In this document: positions 55,301 to 63,473 of the stretch, piece by piece | Layout of the letters: each line of letters begins with the position of its first letter | Numbering within the stretch: the first letter of the stretch is position 1 | From: Nostoc sp. CENA543 | GTDB lineage: Bacteria > Cyanobacteriota > Cyanobacteriia > Cyanobacteriales > Nostocaceae | Length of the DNA: 64,000 bases | Reading direction: 5' to 3' | Assembly: GCF_002896875.1 (NCBI RefSeq) | Contig: NZ_CP023278.1 | Coordinates: 3,410,001-3,474,000 of the forward strand | Position numbers and translations under genes: made by a program | The notes under the pieces: model-generated | Seen by the model: only the letters and a program-made list of their open reading frames with translations | What the model was told of the DNA's origin: nothing | The model's database searches: none

Positions 55301-55364
55301 CTTGTGCTAGCGAGGGGGAAGCCAAAACCAGGATCAACGTGAGGGGAATTATAGGAAGTCTCAT
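52332..55364 (-). CDS. Secreted TPR-CHAT protein
   Basis: 1010 residues from ATG 55364, where a signal peptide begins (MRLPIIPLTLILVLASPSLA). A longer in-frame start at 55535 would add 57 residues encoded by heptamer repeats and is rejected. Residues about 60-520 contain about ten tetratricopeptide repeats (ALNSLQECC, LNNIGQIYANLGKYEQALKLY and similar). Residues about 700-1010 form a CHAT domain with His874 (HLATHGM) and Cys916 (LSACQTGLG). TPR-CHAT proteins are abundant in filamentous cyanobacteria; targets are unknown. Confidence 0.9.
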   Translation of the reverse strand: MRLPIIPLTLILVLASPSLAQAPTPTAEEQITEAIMLNNNAEGVIYKDFVGLNELQAALTQFQQALAMFRKYGAAAGEANALVNIGYVYFRQGEYPKALEYFQSSLEIHRKTRDKQNEWIPLSYMGEIYVNLGQNVKAIETYQSALAIIKELKATNSTDSSYTSSEKIILGDVGAVYFRLGQYAKALDFYQQSLALQKASNDKIGSIQTLNNIGVVHVNLGNYTQALDAYQQALNSLQECCSNYLGTQAATMNNLAGVYFSLGQYQKSLELAEKSANIYQRLGSTNSEELNKQDIKLLYDYLGQNSQAVQQFSSRAVVGEAFGKDSFQFQGRAVNLNNIGQIYANLGKYEQALKLYQQALNIYKENNYQPGVAVTLNNIARVQSEQGKYPQAIELNQQALTIYKQVGDRTGEGVTISNVGQIYQQQNQLAKAGELYQQALAIHREVSDKASEATTLKFLADSLSAQNQPQLAIAFYKQSVNLTEVIRQNLRVLPTNIQQSYTETVAERYRRLADLLLKQNRPSEAQQVLDLLKIQEMNDFIGTQRSTPKKTAVVNNGQRGTNTETPAPQNLPLKPQEQDITQKYSAIQDKAIALGQELTNLRKIPQSSRTPAQEKRLTELVKLEQTIAAEFNKFTKNPAVVALVQQLSANSGQENLSLRQLNSLRDNLRQLNQQAVLLYPLVLEDRLELVVVTADSPPIHRPVAVKATELNQTIAEFRQTIVVPYKDSKTPASKLYNWLIKPIENDLKQANAQAIIYAPDSKLRYIPLAALYDGKNWLVEKYIVNNITAASLTKLNNKTPASLPTLAAAFTKGDYQVAVGERKEVLSGLEFAKTEVENLAKTIKDTKILLDKEFSTKVVIPQMNDYKIVHLATHGMLVSGDPEDSFILFGDGERVTLKDIENWSLPNVDLVVLSACQTGLGKQLGNGQEILGLGYQIQLTGAKASVASLWAVSDGGTQALMDAFYANLKTGKITKSEALRNAQLQLLTAANSQFQHPYYWASFILIGNGL

Positions 55365-55718
55365 ATGTGTATTAATAACAACAAGATGCTTCCTATGATA
55401 GTTGGGAGTTATTCTAACTGTAAGGTGGGTGAACGGAGTGCTGAGTGCTGAGTAATGAGTAATGAGTAATGAGTAATGAGTGGTAAATGAAGTTTTTCTT
55501 CCCCTGCACCCCTGCCCCCTTGCCATCAACACCATAGTATGCGTTCTTAGTTAGAAGTCTCTGGACTCTGGAACTTAAGGCATACTATCGCAGTCACTTA
55601 TCATACAGACCGTAACATATTAGAGTAAATGATTTAAATGACACAATCATTTAACAAAGCTTAAAGTTGCTTTATCATATTACTTACCGAAGGTGTGAGT
55701 TGTGGAACTTAAATAGCG
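55365..55718. other. Divergent intergenic region
   Basis: Contains an ACTCAGC/TGAGTAA heptamer block (about 55438-55481) and a CATACTAT/ATAGTATG inverted pair near 55533-55590. No gene. Confidence 0.45.
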
Positions 55719-55910
55719 ATGACTACTTGTATATCTACTACTGCTGAACGTGAAACTCAATCTGTTCGAGTCCGCGAACTAACCAAAACTTGTTATCAAG
55801 GTGATCAACAAGTCAAATTTATGAGCTTGCAAGCAGAAGTTGACTCTCTGTTGTTGCAACTGCAAAGCATCAAAGAACAGCGTTTAGCTACCACTAGCGC
55901 AGAATCATAA
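55719..55910 (+). CDS. Small conserved cyanobacterial protein
   Basis: 63 residues. Core segment VRVRELTKTCYQGDQQVKFM and coiled-coil-like AEVDSLLLQLQSIKEQR. I recall similar short proteins in many cyanobacteria without assigned function. No signal or membrane segment. A strong hairpin follows at 56067-56109. Confidence 0.65.
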   Translation: MTTCISTTAERETQSVRVRELTKTCYQGDQQVKFMSLQAEVDSLLLQLQSIKEQRLATTSAES

Positions 55911-56257
55911 GATCAATTTTTTTAGCGATCGCCGAGCTTTCATCTTGCTTAATCGCAATCTCTATTGCTTTAAGGAGCAAATTTACACTCAACCGACAGG
56001 CGATCGCTCAACCCAATCATTAAAAATTTGTTAAATCTGTATATCAATTTACCATTACTTCAAATAAAAAACCAGAAACGGTAAGGAAATCTTTACATTT
56101 CTGGTTTTTAGTTTTTTGAGGGTGCAGAGGAGGCAGAGGAGGCAGGGGGGCAGGGAGCAGGGGAAGAAAAACTTCACTCAGCATCAGTTAAACGCCCCAC
56201 TACCGCTAACATCACTCATTACTCATTACTTATTACTCATTACTCAGCATTTACCCT
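55911..56257. other. Intergenic region with terminator hairpin and repeats
   Basis: HIP1 sites, the 56067 hairpin, a GGAGGCAGGGG stretch, a degraded GTTAGCG-family copy (about 56181-56212, minus) and an ATTACTC array to about 56248. No gene. Confidence 0.5.
56067..56109 (+). terminator. Strong hairpin terminator
   Basis: AAAAACCAGAAA (56067-56078) pairs exactly with TTTCTGGTTTTT (56098-56109). An inner GTAAGG/CTTTAC stem stacks on top, and AGTTTTTT follows. It lies 160 bp after the small protein gene and reads well on the plus strand. Confidence 0.6.
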
Positions 56258-57988
56258 CTAAAAATAACTACCTGATTTCCGATGTTCTATGGCCGTCACC
56301 CCGTCACCTTCTAACACTTCCCCTTTATCGATTACGGCATAAATCAAATATCTATCACCACATTCGAGTTGATTGATGACTGTACATTCCAGATAGGCTA
56401 AAGCTTCAGTCAGAATTAAACAACCATTGTCGGCTGTTTTGGTTTCTAGGTGGGCAAAGGGATTATCACCTAATGTGCTTTGACGAGAAAAATAACGCCG
56501 GACGTTTTTACCTTCTTTGAGGATATTCAGCACAAACTTATCGCCAGGATGACGCATTAAATCGGCGTTTTGCTCTTGGGCAATAGCCAGCATAATTCCT
56601 GGGGGATTAAAGGTGGCTTGGGAGATCCAAGAAGTTAAAATACCTTTGTGATGATCTTGGTCGCGAGTGGTGACAACACACAAAGAACCAATGATTCGCC
56701 CTACAGCTTGTTCAGTGCGGTCAATTTGTGCTTCTGTGACGGCTTGGCGAGTGGTGCGTAATTTCTTGGTTTTCTTTAAGGTTTGGGCAAAGTTTGCGCC
56801 TGCTGTCTGACAGGCTTGTAATATCTCTGATGTTGGAGTGAAGCGGACGCGAATTGTGTCAAATCCTAAACGATAGTTAGCGTCTTTGAGCTTATTTTCA
56901 ATTAAATCAACAGCTTCACCACTCCAACCATAAGAACCAAAGACCCCAGCTAACTTAGTTTTTGCAGCTGTAGAAAGAACTATACCCAAAGCCGTTTGAA
57001 TTTGTGTAGGTGCATGACCTCCAAGCGTGGGAGAACCAATAATAAAACCGTCGCAAGCTTCGATAATGCGCGTGATTTCTGCTGGTTCTGTTAGTTCGCA
57101 GTTAATTGACTCTACATTAATGCCATTGTCAATTAAACCTTGAGCGATCGCCTGGGCTAAAATTGCTGTATTCCCATAGGCAGAAGCATACAGTAACGCT
57201 ACAGTTAAATCCTGTGATTTCTGTGCTTGACACCATTGACGATAATCGTGACTAAACCGACTCAAACTATAGCGAATCACTGCCCCATGAGCAGGTGCAT
57301 AACATTTAGCACCTAAATTAGTCAACTTATCTAACGCTAATTCTACTTGTTTAGCTTGGGGTGCATGGAGACAATCAAAGTAATAACGCCGTTCTGCCTC
57401 TAACTTTTTCCAGTCTTCATCAAATAAAGTATCCTCACAGATATGTGCGCCAAAAAACTTATCTGTATAGAGAATTTTCGTAGCTGGGTCATAGGTACAT
57501 AAACCATCTGGCCATCGGGGAGTCGGAACAGTAATAAAACTGAGGCGATGTCCTTGTCCTAAATCTAGGGTGTCTTCCCAACGCACAGCTTGAATGCGTG
57601 ACTCCCATTCGGGAAAAGTGGACTTGAGAACATTAGCAGCCGGACGGGAACAAATGAGAGTCACTTGGGGTGCTTGCGCTAACAATGCCTTTAAAGTGGC
57701 AGTACGGTTAGGGTTAACGTGACCGAGAATAATGTAATTGAGGCTGTAAAAATGGAGATGTTGGGCGAGTTGATCAAGAAAAATGTTCGTAAAAGATTCC
57801 CCAGGCGGGTCAATTAAAGCAGTTTTGTCACCTTGGATGAGATAAGAATTGGCTGTAGTTCCCTTTTGACGGGAATACTCAACCTCAAATTTTAATCTTT
57901 CCCAAGTACGCGATCGCAACACCAATGTATTCTGACCAATTTCTGCAACCTGTACATCTCTGGGACGAATGTTAGTTGATATAGTCAT
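56258..57988 (-). CDS. flv2: Flavodiiron protein with non-canonical metal site, probably Flv2
   Basis: 576 residues with three modules: metallo-beta-lactamase-like (1-250), flavodoxin (about 265-400) and flavin reductase (about 425-576). The diiron ligand motif is replaced: HVNPNR stands where active enzymes have HxExDH. This is typical of the Flv1/Flv2 subunits that pair with an active Flv3/Flv4. It is last in the order Flv4-like, PsiE-like, this gene, matching the flv4-sll0218-flv2 operon of Synechocystis. Flv1 remains possible. Confidence 0.75.
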   Translation of the reverse strand: MTISTNIRPRDVQVAEIGQNTLVLRSRTWERLKFEVEYSRQKGTTANSYLIQGDKTALIDPPGESFTNIFLDQLAQHLHFYSLNYIILGHVNPNRTATLKALLAQAPQVTLICSRPAANVLKSTFPEWESRIQAVRWEDTLDLGQGHRLSFITVPTPRWPDGLCTYDPATKILYTDKFFGAHICEDTLFDEDWKKLEAERRYYFDCLHAPQAKQVELALDKLTNLGAKCYAPAHGAVIRYSLSRFSHDYRQWCQAQKSQDLTVALLYASAYGNTAILAQAIAQGLIDNGINVESINCELTEPAEITRIIEACDGFIIGSPTLGGHAPTQIQTALGIVLSTAAKTKLAGVFGSYGWSGEAVDLIENKLKDANYRLGFDTIRVRFTPTSEILQACQTAGANFAQTLKKTKKLRTTRQAVTEAQIDRTEQAVGRIIGSLCVVTTRDQDHHKGILTSWISQATFNPPGIMLAIAQEQNADLMRHPGDKFVLNILKEGKNVRRYFSRQSTLGDNPFAHLETKTADNGCLILTEALAYLECTVINQLECGDRYLIYAVIDKGEVLEGDGVTAIEHRKSGSYF

Positions 57989-58112
57989 GGTTTTAATTCA
58001 AAATTCAAAATTAAATAATTCTGGGCATGGGGCATTGGATATTGGGAACGGGAATAAAAATCTACCCTGTCTACCTTGTCTACTTAATCCCCAATCCCCA
58101 ATCCCCAGTCCC

Positions 58113-58598
58113 TCACTTACCACGGTTCTTGTAACGTTGAGACACCTGTTGTTCTGGGTCGATACCTTCAAAAGTTGGGGGTAGCCAGACTCGTACTACT
58201 AAAAGTATGCCGAGAACTAAAAGAAAGGCGCAGGTTGCTAAAACTTGACTCCAAGAAATTTCTAGTACACCTTTGACGATAATTTCTCGTAAGACGGACA
58301 CAATAGAAACTTCCACTGCTACGCCAATAGATATGCGTTGTTCTTGGAGGTAAATAATCAATAGGCGAAATAATTCGACTAAAATCAGCAGAAACAAAAT
58401 ATCTGCGGTGACAATGTGAAAGTCTAAAGGGGGAAGCAGGGAGAGAAACATATCTCGCACCTGAATCACCATGAAGCTAAATAATCCCATACAAAGGGAG
58501 ATGACAATCACATCTTGAATCAGTTCCAAACTGCGGACAATGCGACTCCGATTGATTTCGTACAGAGAAATTGGGTTATCTTCTACAGATTTATACAT
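58113..58598 (-). CDS. PsiE-like membrane protein, likely equivalent of Sll0218
   Basis: 161 residues from ATG 58598; an upstream start at 58637 would add 13 residues read from CCCAATCCCCA-type repeats. Four hydrophobic segments (VIVISLCMGLFSFMVIQV, ILFLLILVELFRLLIIYL, and two near the C-terminus) with RISIGVAVEVSIVSVLREI fit the phosphate-starvation-inducible PsiE family. In Synechocystis the small membrane protein Sll0218 lies between flv4 and flv2 and helps photosystem II; this gene has the same position. Orthology is inferred. Confidence 0.7.
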   Translation of the reverse strand: MYKSVEDNPISLYEINRSRIVRSLELIQDVIVISLCMGLFSFMVIQVRDMFLSLLPPLDFHIVTADILFLLILVELFRLLIIYLQEQRISIGVAVEVSIVSVLREIIVKGVLEISWSQVLATCAFLLVLGILLVVRVWLPPTFEGIDPEQQVSQRYKNRGK

Positions 58599-58723
58599 GG
58601 TGGTGGGAATGGGGATTGGGGACTGGGGATTGGGCATTGGGAATCGGGCATTCTAATACCAATTCTCCAAAATTAAGAAACAGATGCAAAGCTTGAAACC
58701 AAGATGGTATCTGACTTTCTTAA

Positions 58724-58783
58724 TTGCGTTAGCGTAGCGGGACGAAGTCCATTGCGAATTGCGAATTGCGAATTGCGAATTGT
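58724..58783 (+). repeat. GTTAGCG-family unit followed by TTGCGAA heptamers
   Basis: TTGCGTTAGCGTAGCGGGAC with GAAGTCCA, then TTGCGAA units. It lies in the gap between the two leading genes of the flavodiiron cluster, just upstream of the 3' end of the Flv4-like gene. Confidence 0.75.
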
Positions 58784-58798
58784 GATAACTTTTGCCTT

Positions 58799-60529
58799 CT
58801 AATAATGATTGCCGACTTTGCGATGATGAACGGCGGTGAGGGCGTTGATGTCTGCGACTCTACCATTTTGGACTGTGCTGTAAATTATCCAGTGGTCGCC
58901 GCAGTCTATGCGACTGCTGATTTCACATTCCATGTAGGCTAAGGCTTCGGCGAGAATGGGCGCGCCGTTATTAGCAGGATAGGTTTTCACTCCGGCGAAG
59001 CGGTCTGCACCAGGGGGAAAACGTTTGAGGAAATGTCTCATTAATCCTTGATAGTTGCCTTCTGCTAGGACATTTAACACGAAGCGATCGCCTATTTGCA
59101 TTAAAGATTCAATGGCGCGTTCTTTACCTACTGCTACCGCTACACCTAACGGGTTGAGACTGGCTTGTGTCACCCAGGAGGCAAACATGGCACTTTGAAT
59201 TTCGCCTTTTTTGGTCGTGATAATATACAATCCCCCACTAATCCGACCCAGGGCTTTTTCTAATTCACTGTTAATTGATTTGATTTGTTTGATATTGCGA
59301 TCGCGGGTCAACCATTGCCCCATATCTGTCCCCGCTTCATCACACAGTTTTTCTAGGCTTTGGCTAGGAGTTTCTTTAACTAAAATCGGGGGAAAGGCTT
59401 CTACTAAACCCAATTCTTGTAACTTATTGCGTAGGGGATAAATTGGTTCATCTTCTCCCCCGCCGGATTCTAATAAACCAATAGCTTGCTTTTGATGCAC
59501 CGCCGCCAAAATGGTACTTAAAGCTGCTTGTGCATTCATCGCCGATTGGGAGGGCATGGCAATAATTAATCCGGCTGCTTGTGCAACTATTTCTCTAACT
59601 TCTTGCAGTTCAGCACTATTTAAATCAATCAGTTCTACAGCCACCCCCGCCTTTGTACAGCCATGCCCAATATTACGGACTAAATGCTCACTGTAACCGT
59701 AATCTTCAGCATAAAATAAAGCCACTAATTTCTCAGTTTTGGCTTGTTCTAAACTCCAAGTTTGATATTTTTCGATCCAAGCTGGAATGTGATGCTGTAA
59801 TAAAGGCCCGTGTCCTGTAGCTATTGTTTTAATTTCTAATTTTTCAATTCGCTTTAAAGCTGCTAAAACTGACCGGGCATTTGGCCCCATCAGACAATCA
59901 TAGTAATACTGAAAATCTGCTTCCACTGCCGCAAAATTTTCATCATAGGTATGATCATCGCAGTAGTGCATTCCAAACACATCGCAGGTGTAGAGAATGC
60001 CTGTTTGATAGTCGTAGGTAAAAATTGTGTCAGGCCAATGTAAGTTAGGCGCGGAAATAAATTCTAACTCGTGACCTTTACCTAAATCTAGGCGATCGCC
60101 ATTTTTCACCACTATTGATTTAAATGGCTGGTGAACCATATTCTCTAAAAACTGCATAGCCACCTTAGCACCAACCACCGTGATATCAGGGGCTAACTGC
60201 AAAATATCTTTGACTAAGCCACTATGGTCTGGTTCTGTGTGGCTAATAATTAAGTAATCTATTTGATTGGGATTAATTAATCCCGTAATTAACTCTAGAT
60301 ATAACTGCTCGAATTTTCTATGGGAAGTATCAACTAAAGCAATCTTTTCACCTTGAATTAAAAAAGAATTATAGGTAGTGCCGTTGCGTAATCCAAACTC
60401 AATATCAAACCGTTCACGATCCCAATCCAAACAACGGATACCTATAGTTTCTCCGGCTATTTCTACAGTTTCTACTGTCAAAAGCCCAGAATTAGAAAGA
60501 TTTTGAATATTTGCTGTGAGTGCTACCAT
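58799..60529 (-). CDS. flv4: Flavodiiron protein with canonical diiron site, probably Flv4
   Basis: 576 residues with the same three modules as the 56258 gene. The diiron site is complete: HTEPDH, HWPD, TCDVFG and TGHGPLL. It reduces oxygen to water or serves as a photosystem II electron sink using NAD(P)H. The N-terminal segment (MVALT...) and position at the head of the cluster favour Flv4 over Flv3. Ribosome site GGAG seven bases before the ATG. The pair with the non-canonical protein downstream suggests a heterodimer. Confidence 0.75.
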   Translation of the reverse strand: MVALTANIQNLSNSGLLTVETVEIAGETIGIRCLDWDRERFDIEFGLRNGTTYNSFLIQGEKIALVDTSHRKFEQLYLELITGLINPNQIDYLIISHTEPDHSGLVKDILQLAPDITVVGAKVAMQFLENMVHQPFKSIVVKNGDRLDLGKGHELEFISAPNLHWPDTIFTYDYQTGILYTCDVFGMHYCDDHTYDENFAAVEADFQYYYDCLMGPNARSVLAALKRIEKLEIKTIATGHGPLLQHHIPAWIEKYQTWSLEQAKTEKLVALFYAEDYGYSEHLVRNIGHGCTKAGVAVELIDLNSAELQEVREIVAQAAGLIIAMPSQSAMNAQAALSTILAAVHQKQAIGLLESGGGEDEPIYPLRNKLQELGLVEAFPPILVKETPSQSLEKLCDEAGTDMGQWLTRDRNIKQIKSINSELEKALGRISGGLYIITTKKGEIQSAMFASWVTQASLNPLGVAVAVGKERAIESLMQIGDRFVLNVLAEGNYQGLMRHFLKRFPPGADRFAGVKTYPANNGAPILAEALAYMECEISSRIDCGDHWIIYSTVQNGRVADINALTAVHHRKVGNHY

Positions 60530-60782
60530 TGGGTTTCTCCAAAAATTAATATCTGGAGTTGATTTTGCTTTCTTCTATATTTACCCAAGAATATAAAATG
60601 GTAAAATGCCAATCTCTAAAGCTATCGATTAGAAATATTTATCATCAAAAAATATGTCAATTAGTTTAGATTAAAACTAATTAACTATTGAAATTAATCA
60701 ATGTTTACTATAAGAATCCGACTTTATTATTAAAGTTACTTGTGTAGGTAGGGAAAAATCAACACTCAACACTCAACACTCA
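60530..60782. other. Upstream region of the flavodiiron cluster
   Basis: AT-rich leader and promoter region; ends with CAACACTCAACACTCA repeats before the polysaccharide gene. No gene. Confidence 0.45.
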
Positions 60783-62066
60783 TTAAACATACTTGTCCTT
60801 AGAGCCAATACCCATAACGACTAATCCTTGCCAGTATAGGTAAACTAAAATCTCTAAATTTTCCCCAAAAGTATAGAGAAACAAAATCATTAAAATACTC
60901 AAGCCAACTTTAGCGGCGGGACGTTTGGGATCTAAAGACTTAATTAACAAATCAACAAAACTTACGCCCATTGGTATAGCTAAAGCAATAAACCCGACAA
61001 TTCCTTTAACAAACAATACACCTGCCCAAGTATGGTGAGAACCAATAGGCATATGTTCCACAAGGTGAGGGCCGTCTTCAACTACCCCATGTCCCCAAAT
61101 TGGTGCTTCAGTATGCCAACGATAAACTGCAATCCGTTTTAAAGCCATCCTTACCCGTGTCGAACCTGCCCTTGCAGCCTTAAAACCGTCCCAAAAATTA
61201 TTAAAAGCCAGAATAATCGATGGTGAGAAAATACCCCCCAGGTAACTAGAGATTCCTAGGCCAATCAGGATCATGGGGCGAGTCAGTCCAGATAAAACCG
61301 TTGTGAGCAACGGAATCGCCACAATACAAACCTGAGCCATACGGGACTTGCAAACGAAGCACATGAGGATAGATCCGATTAGGCCAAACCATCGCCACTT
61401 TTGATTTTTTTCTTGCAACGCCAGCATAAAATTAACATTGCCGACAAAACCTAAAGCTGGCCCCCAAGGAGTAAATAACCGCCAACGCAAATCACCCGTA
61501 CTACCATCAATTTCATAGAGAGGGACATCAAAAAATTCATTACCCGGCCCCCCAACCGCTTTGAGTGGAGAGACATACAAGATTTGGGGTAAATGAAGAG
61601 AAGGAGTTAATAATAAAAAGGGAGTTATTATCAGAGTATGAAACCCAACAACACAAACAGCTCGATAAATAATTTGTGGACGAATCTTTAAACAACCAGC
61701 CAAAGGATAAAGAGCCAATGCTGCCCAACCTTTTGCCCAACCAATAGAAGATTTAATAATTAAACCAGTGGGCAAATTATAGTCCATATGCCCCGCTATT
61801 AATGCTACTTCCATTGCCAACATCCCAGCAATCCATACCCAGATAGACCAGGGAATAGAAATTTTCTCCTCTGGTGGGGTGTCTTTTGTTTGTGCCAGGA
61901 CTTTAATTAAGAGAAATGCAAACAGCACCCAACACAAAACAGACCCAACAACATATAGTCCACCAAAAACCCAAATAATGTAGGTGTTAGCGATCGCCCA
62001 CCATATCACTTTTTCCGGTACGTTCTCCGGCTGAATATCATGCTCTAACTTAAAAAATTTTTTCAT
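60783..62066 (-). CDS. O-antigen ligase/polymerase-like membrane protein (Wzy type)
   Basis: 427 residues from ATG 62066; a GTG at 62069 is also possible. About ten hydrophobic segments and a large hydrophilic loop ending in RRIAVYRWHTEAPIWGHG-like sequence (about 310-350) with MPIGSHHTW, the layout of Wzy_C/WaaL proteins. It likely polymerises or ligates exopolysaccharide repeats. Nine bp downstream of the Wzc-like gene, so in one operon with the export genes. Confidence 0.75.
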   Translation of the reverse strand: MKKFFKLEHDIQPENVPEKVIWWAIANTYIIWVFGGLYVVGSVLCWVLFAFLLIKVLAQTKDTPPEEKISIPWSIWVWIAGMLAMEVALIAGHMDYNLPTGLIIKSSIGWAKGWAALALYPLAGCLKIRPQIIYRAVCVVGFHTLIITPFLLLTPSLHLPQILYVSPLKAVGGPGNEFFDVPLYEIDGSTGDLRWRLFTPWGPALGFVGNVNFMLALQEKNQKWRWFGLIGSILMCFVCKSRMAQVCIVAIPLLTTVLSGLTRPMILIGLGISSYLGGIFSPSIILAFNNFWDGFKAARAGSTRVRMALKRIAVYRWHTEAPIWGHGVVEDGPHLVEHMPIGSHHTWAGVLFVKGIVGFIALAIPMGVSFVDLLIKSLDPKRPAAKVGLSILMILFLYTFGENLEILVYLYWQGLVVMGIGSKDKYV

Positions 62067-62078
62067 CACTCAGCACTC

Positions 62079-63473
62079 TCAAGACAACCACTTAGCCAGC
62101 TTATCTATCCAAGGTTTGCGAATCCACAGGATTAAAAGACCAAGGGTAGAAAAGACTGAACCAGCCGCCGCCCCAGCGAAAATCAAGCCCTTTTTAGGGG
62201 CTGTGGGTTCTTTTGGTAAACTAGGCTCCATTGCCAACTGCACCAGAGGATAAGCGGCAAACACATCTCCTTGGCCTAAATCTAATTTGGTGAGAGTGGA
62301 AGCAAAGACAGCTTCAGCAATCTGTTGATCTCGCTTCAAATTTTCTAAGGTAGATTGCCGTTGAGATAAAGTATTTAAACGCATTTCTAGACGAGCAATT
62401 TCTGAGTCCAAAGCTTTAATCTGACCGATAAGTCCCTTTTGATCAGATTGGTAAACTATTAAACTTTGAAATAATGTATCCCGACCAGAGCCATTCACAG
62501 CTAAAGTTAAACGTGTAAGTATATTGGCAGTCAGTTGTTTACCTGTAAGAAATTTACTACGCTCTAACAGGGCAATCCAAGCAGCCTCACGACGTTTGGT
62601 TTCCTTAATAACTTGGGGATGGTTATCACCATACTTAGTCATTAAAACTTCTAAGGTTGTCGTAGCTTCACTATAGTCCTTGAGGTTTTTTTGAAAGATT
62701 TGGTCTGCATGGAGTAAAAACGCATCGGCTGCTTCTTGGGGAGTCAGTCCTAAATCTTGAATCAGCTGCTGCATGCGTTTGCTGGTGAGTTGTTCTTGGG
62801 CTGTAGCCTCTGCACGCTGTCGCCGCAACTGCTCAATATTAGAAGAGAGATTACCTATTTGATCAGGAAAACTCAAGCCAGAACGGACTTTATATTCCGA
62901 AAGCCGTTTCTGAGATTCTTCAAGTTTCTGTTGGGCGGAAAGTAAGATTTTTTGCGTAGGTTGACCACGCTGACTAATTTCCCCAGCCCGTAAGGTGTTA
63001 ATACGATTCACCATTGCTTGATACAAAGCCAAAGATTTCAAGCGGGCATCTTCTGGACTTTTGCCTGTCACCTCAAATAACATCATTGTGGTGTTGTCTA
63101 ACAGTTTAATTCGGGGCTTGAATGACTCATCTGGCATTTTAGCGATCGCAGCTGCTGCCTTTAATACTGGCTCACTGGTAAAAATATACTCATAATTAGC
63201 TCTAGCATCGAAAGTAGAACTACTTAACCCAGAAGCACTAGAGGAAGAAGCCTGACCAATTTCTGGGAGGTTAACATTCACACCAAAACTTGCCCCAGTT
63301 AAAATCAGTGCAAATTCACTGGTATAGGTTGGTTTGGTCACTTTTAAATACTGGATTGTTGACCCCCAGATCAGCACATTACCCAACACACCCAGAACTC
63401 CATAACGCAACCATCGGGCTTTTATCAGACCGATGATGATTGCTAAGGGAAAAATCAACCGTCTTTCTGTCAT
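62079..63473 (-). CDS. Polysaccharide co-polymerase/chain-length regulator (Wzz/GumC type)
   Basis: 464 residues. Membrane segments near residues 20-42 and 430-452 flank a long helical periplasmic region (about 150-420) with coiled coils (ILLSAQQKLEESQKRLSEYK, IARLEMRLNTLSQRQSTLEN). No kinase P-loop follows, so it lacks the tyrosine-kinase part of Wzc. It would set chain length and bridge polymerase and exporter. The start overlaps the Wza stop by 4 bp. Confidence 0.85.
   Translation of the reverse strand: MTERRLIFPLAIIIGLIKARWLRYGVLGVLGNVLIWGSTIQYLKVTKPTYTSEFALILTGASFGVNVNLPEIGQASSSSASGLSSSTFDARANYEYIFTSEPVLKAAAAIAKMPDESFKPRIKLLDNTTMMLFEVTGKSPEDARLKSLALYQAMVNRINTLRAGEISQRGQPTQKILLSAQQKLEESQKRLSEYKVRSGLSFPDQIGNLSSNIEQLRRQRAEATAQEQLTSKRMQQLIQDLGLTPQEAADAFLLHADQIFQKNLKDYSEATTTLEVLMTKYGDNHPQVIKETKRREAAWIALLERSKFLTGKQLTANILTRLTLAVNGSGRDTLFQSLIVYQSDQKGLIGQIKALDSEIARLEMRLNTLSQRQSTLENLKRDQQIAEAVFASTLTKLDLGQGDVFAAYPLVQLAMEPSLPKEPTAPKKGLIFAGAAAGSVFSTLGLLILWIRKPWIDKLAKWLS

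Noticed and set aside
55365-55535. 57-residue N-terminal extension of the TPR-CHAT protein
   Set aside because: Encoded mostly by ACTCATT-type repeats; a proper signal peptide begins at 55364.
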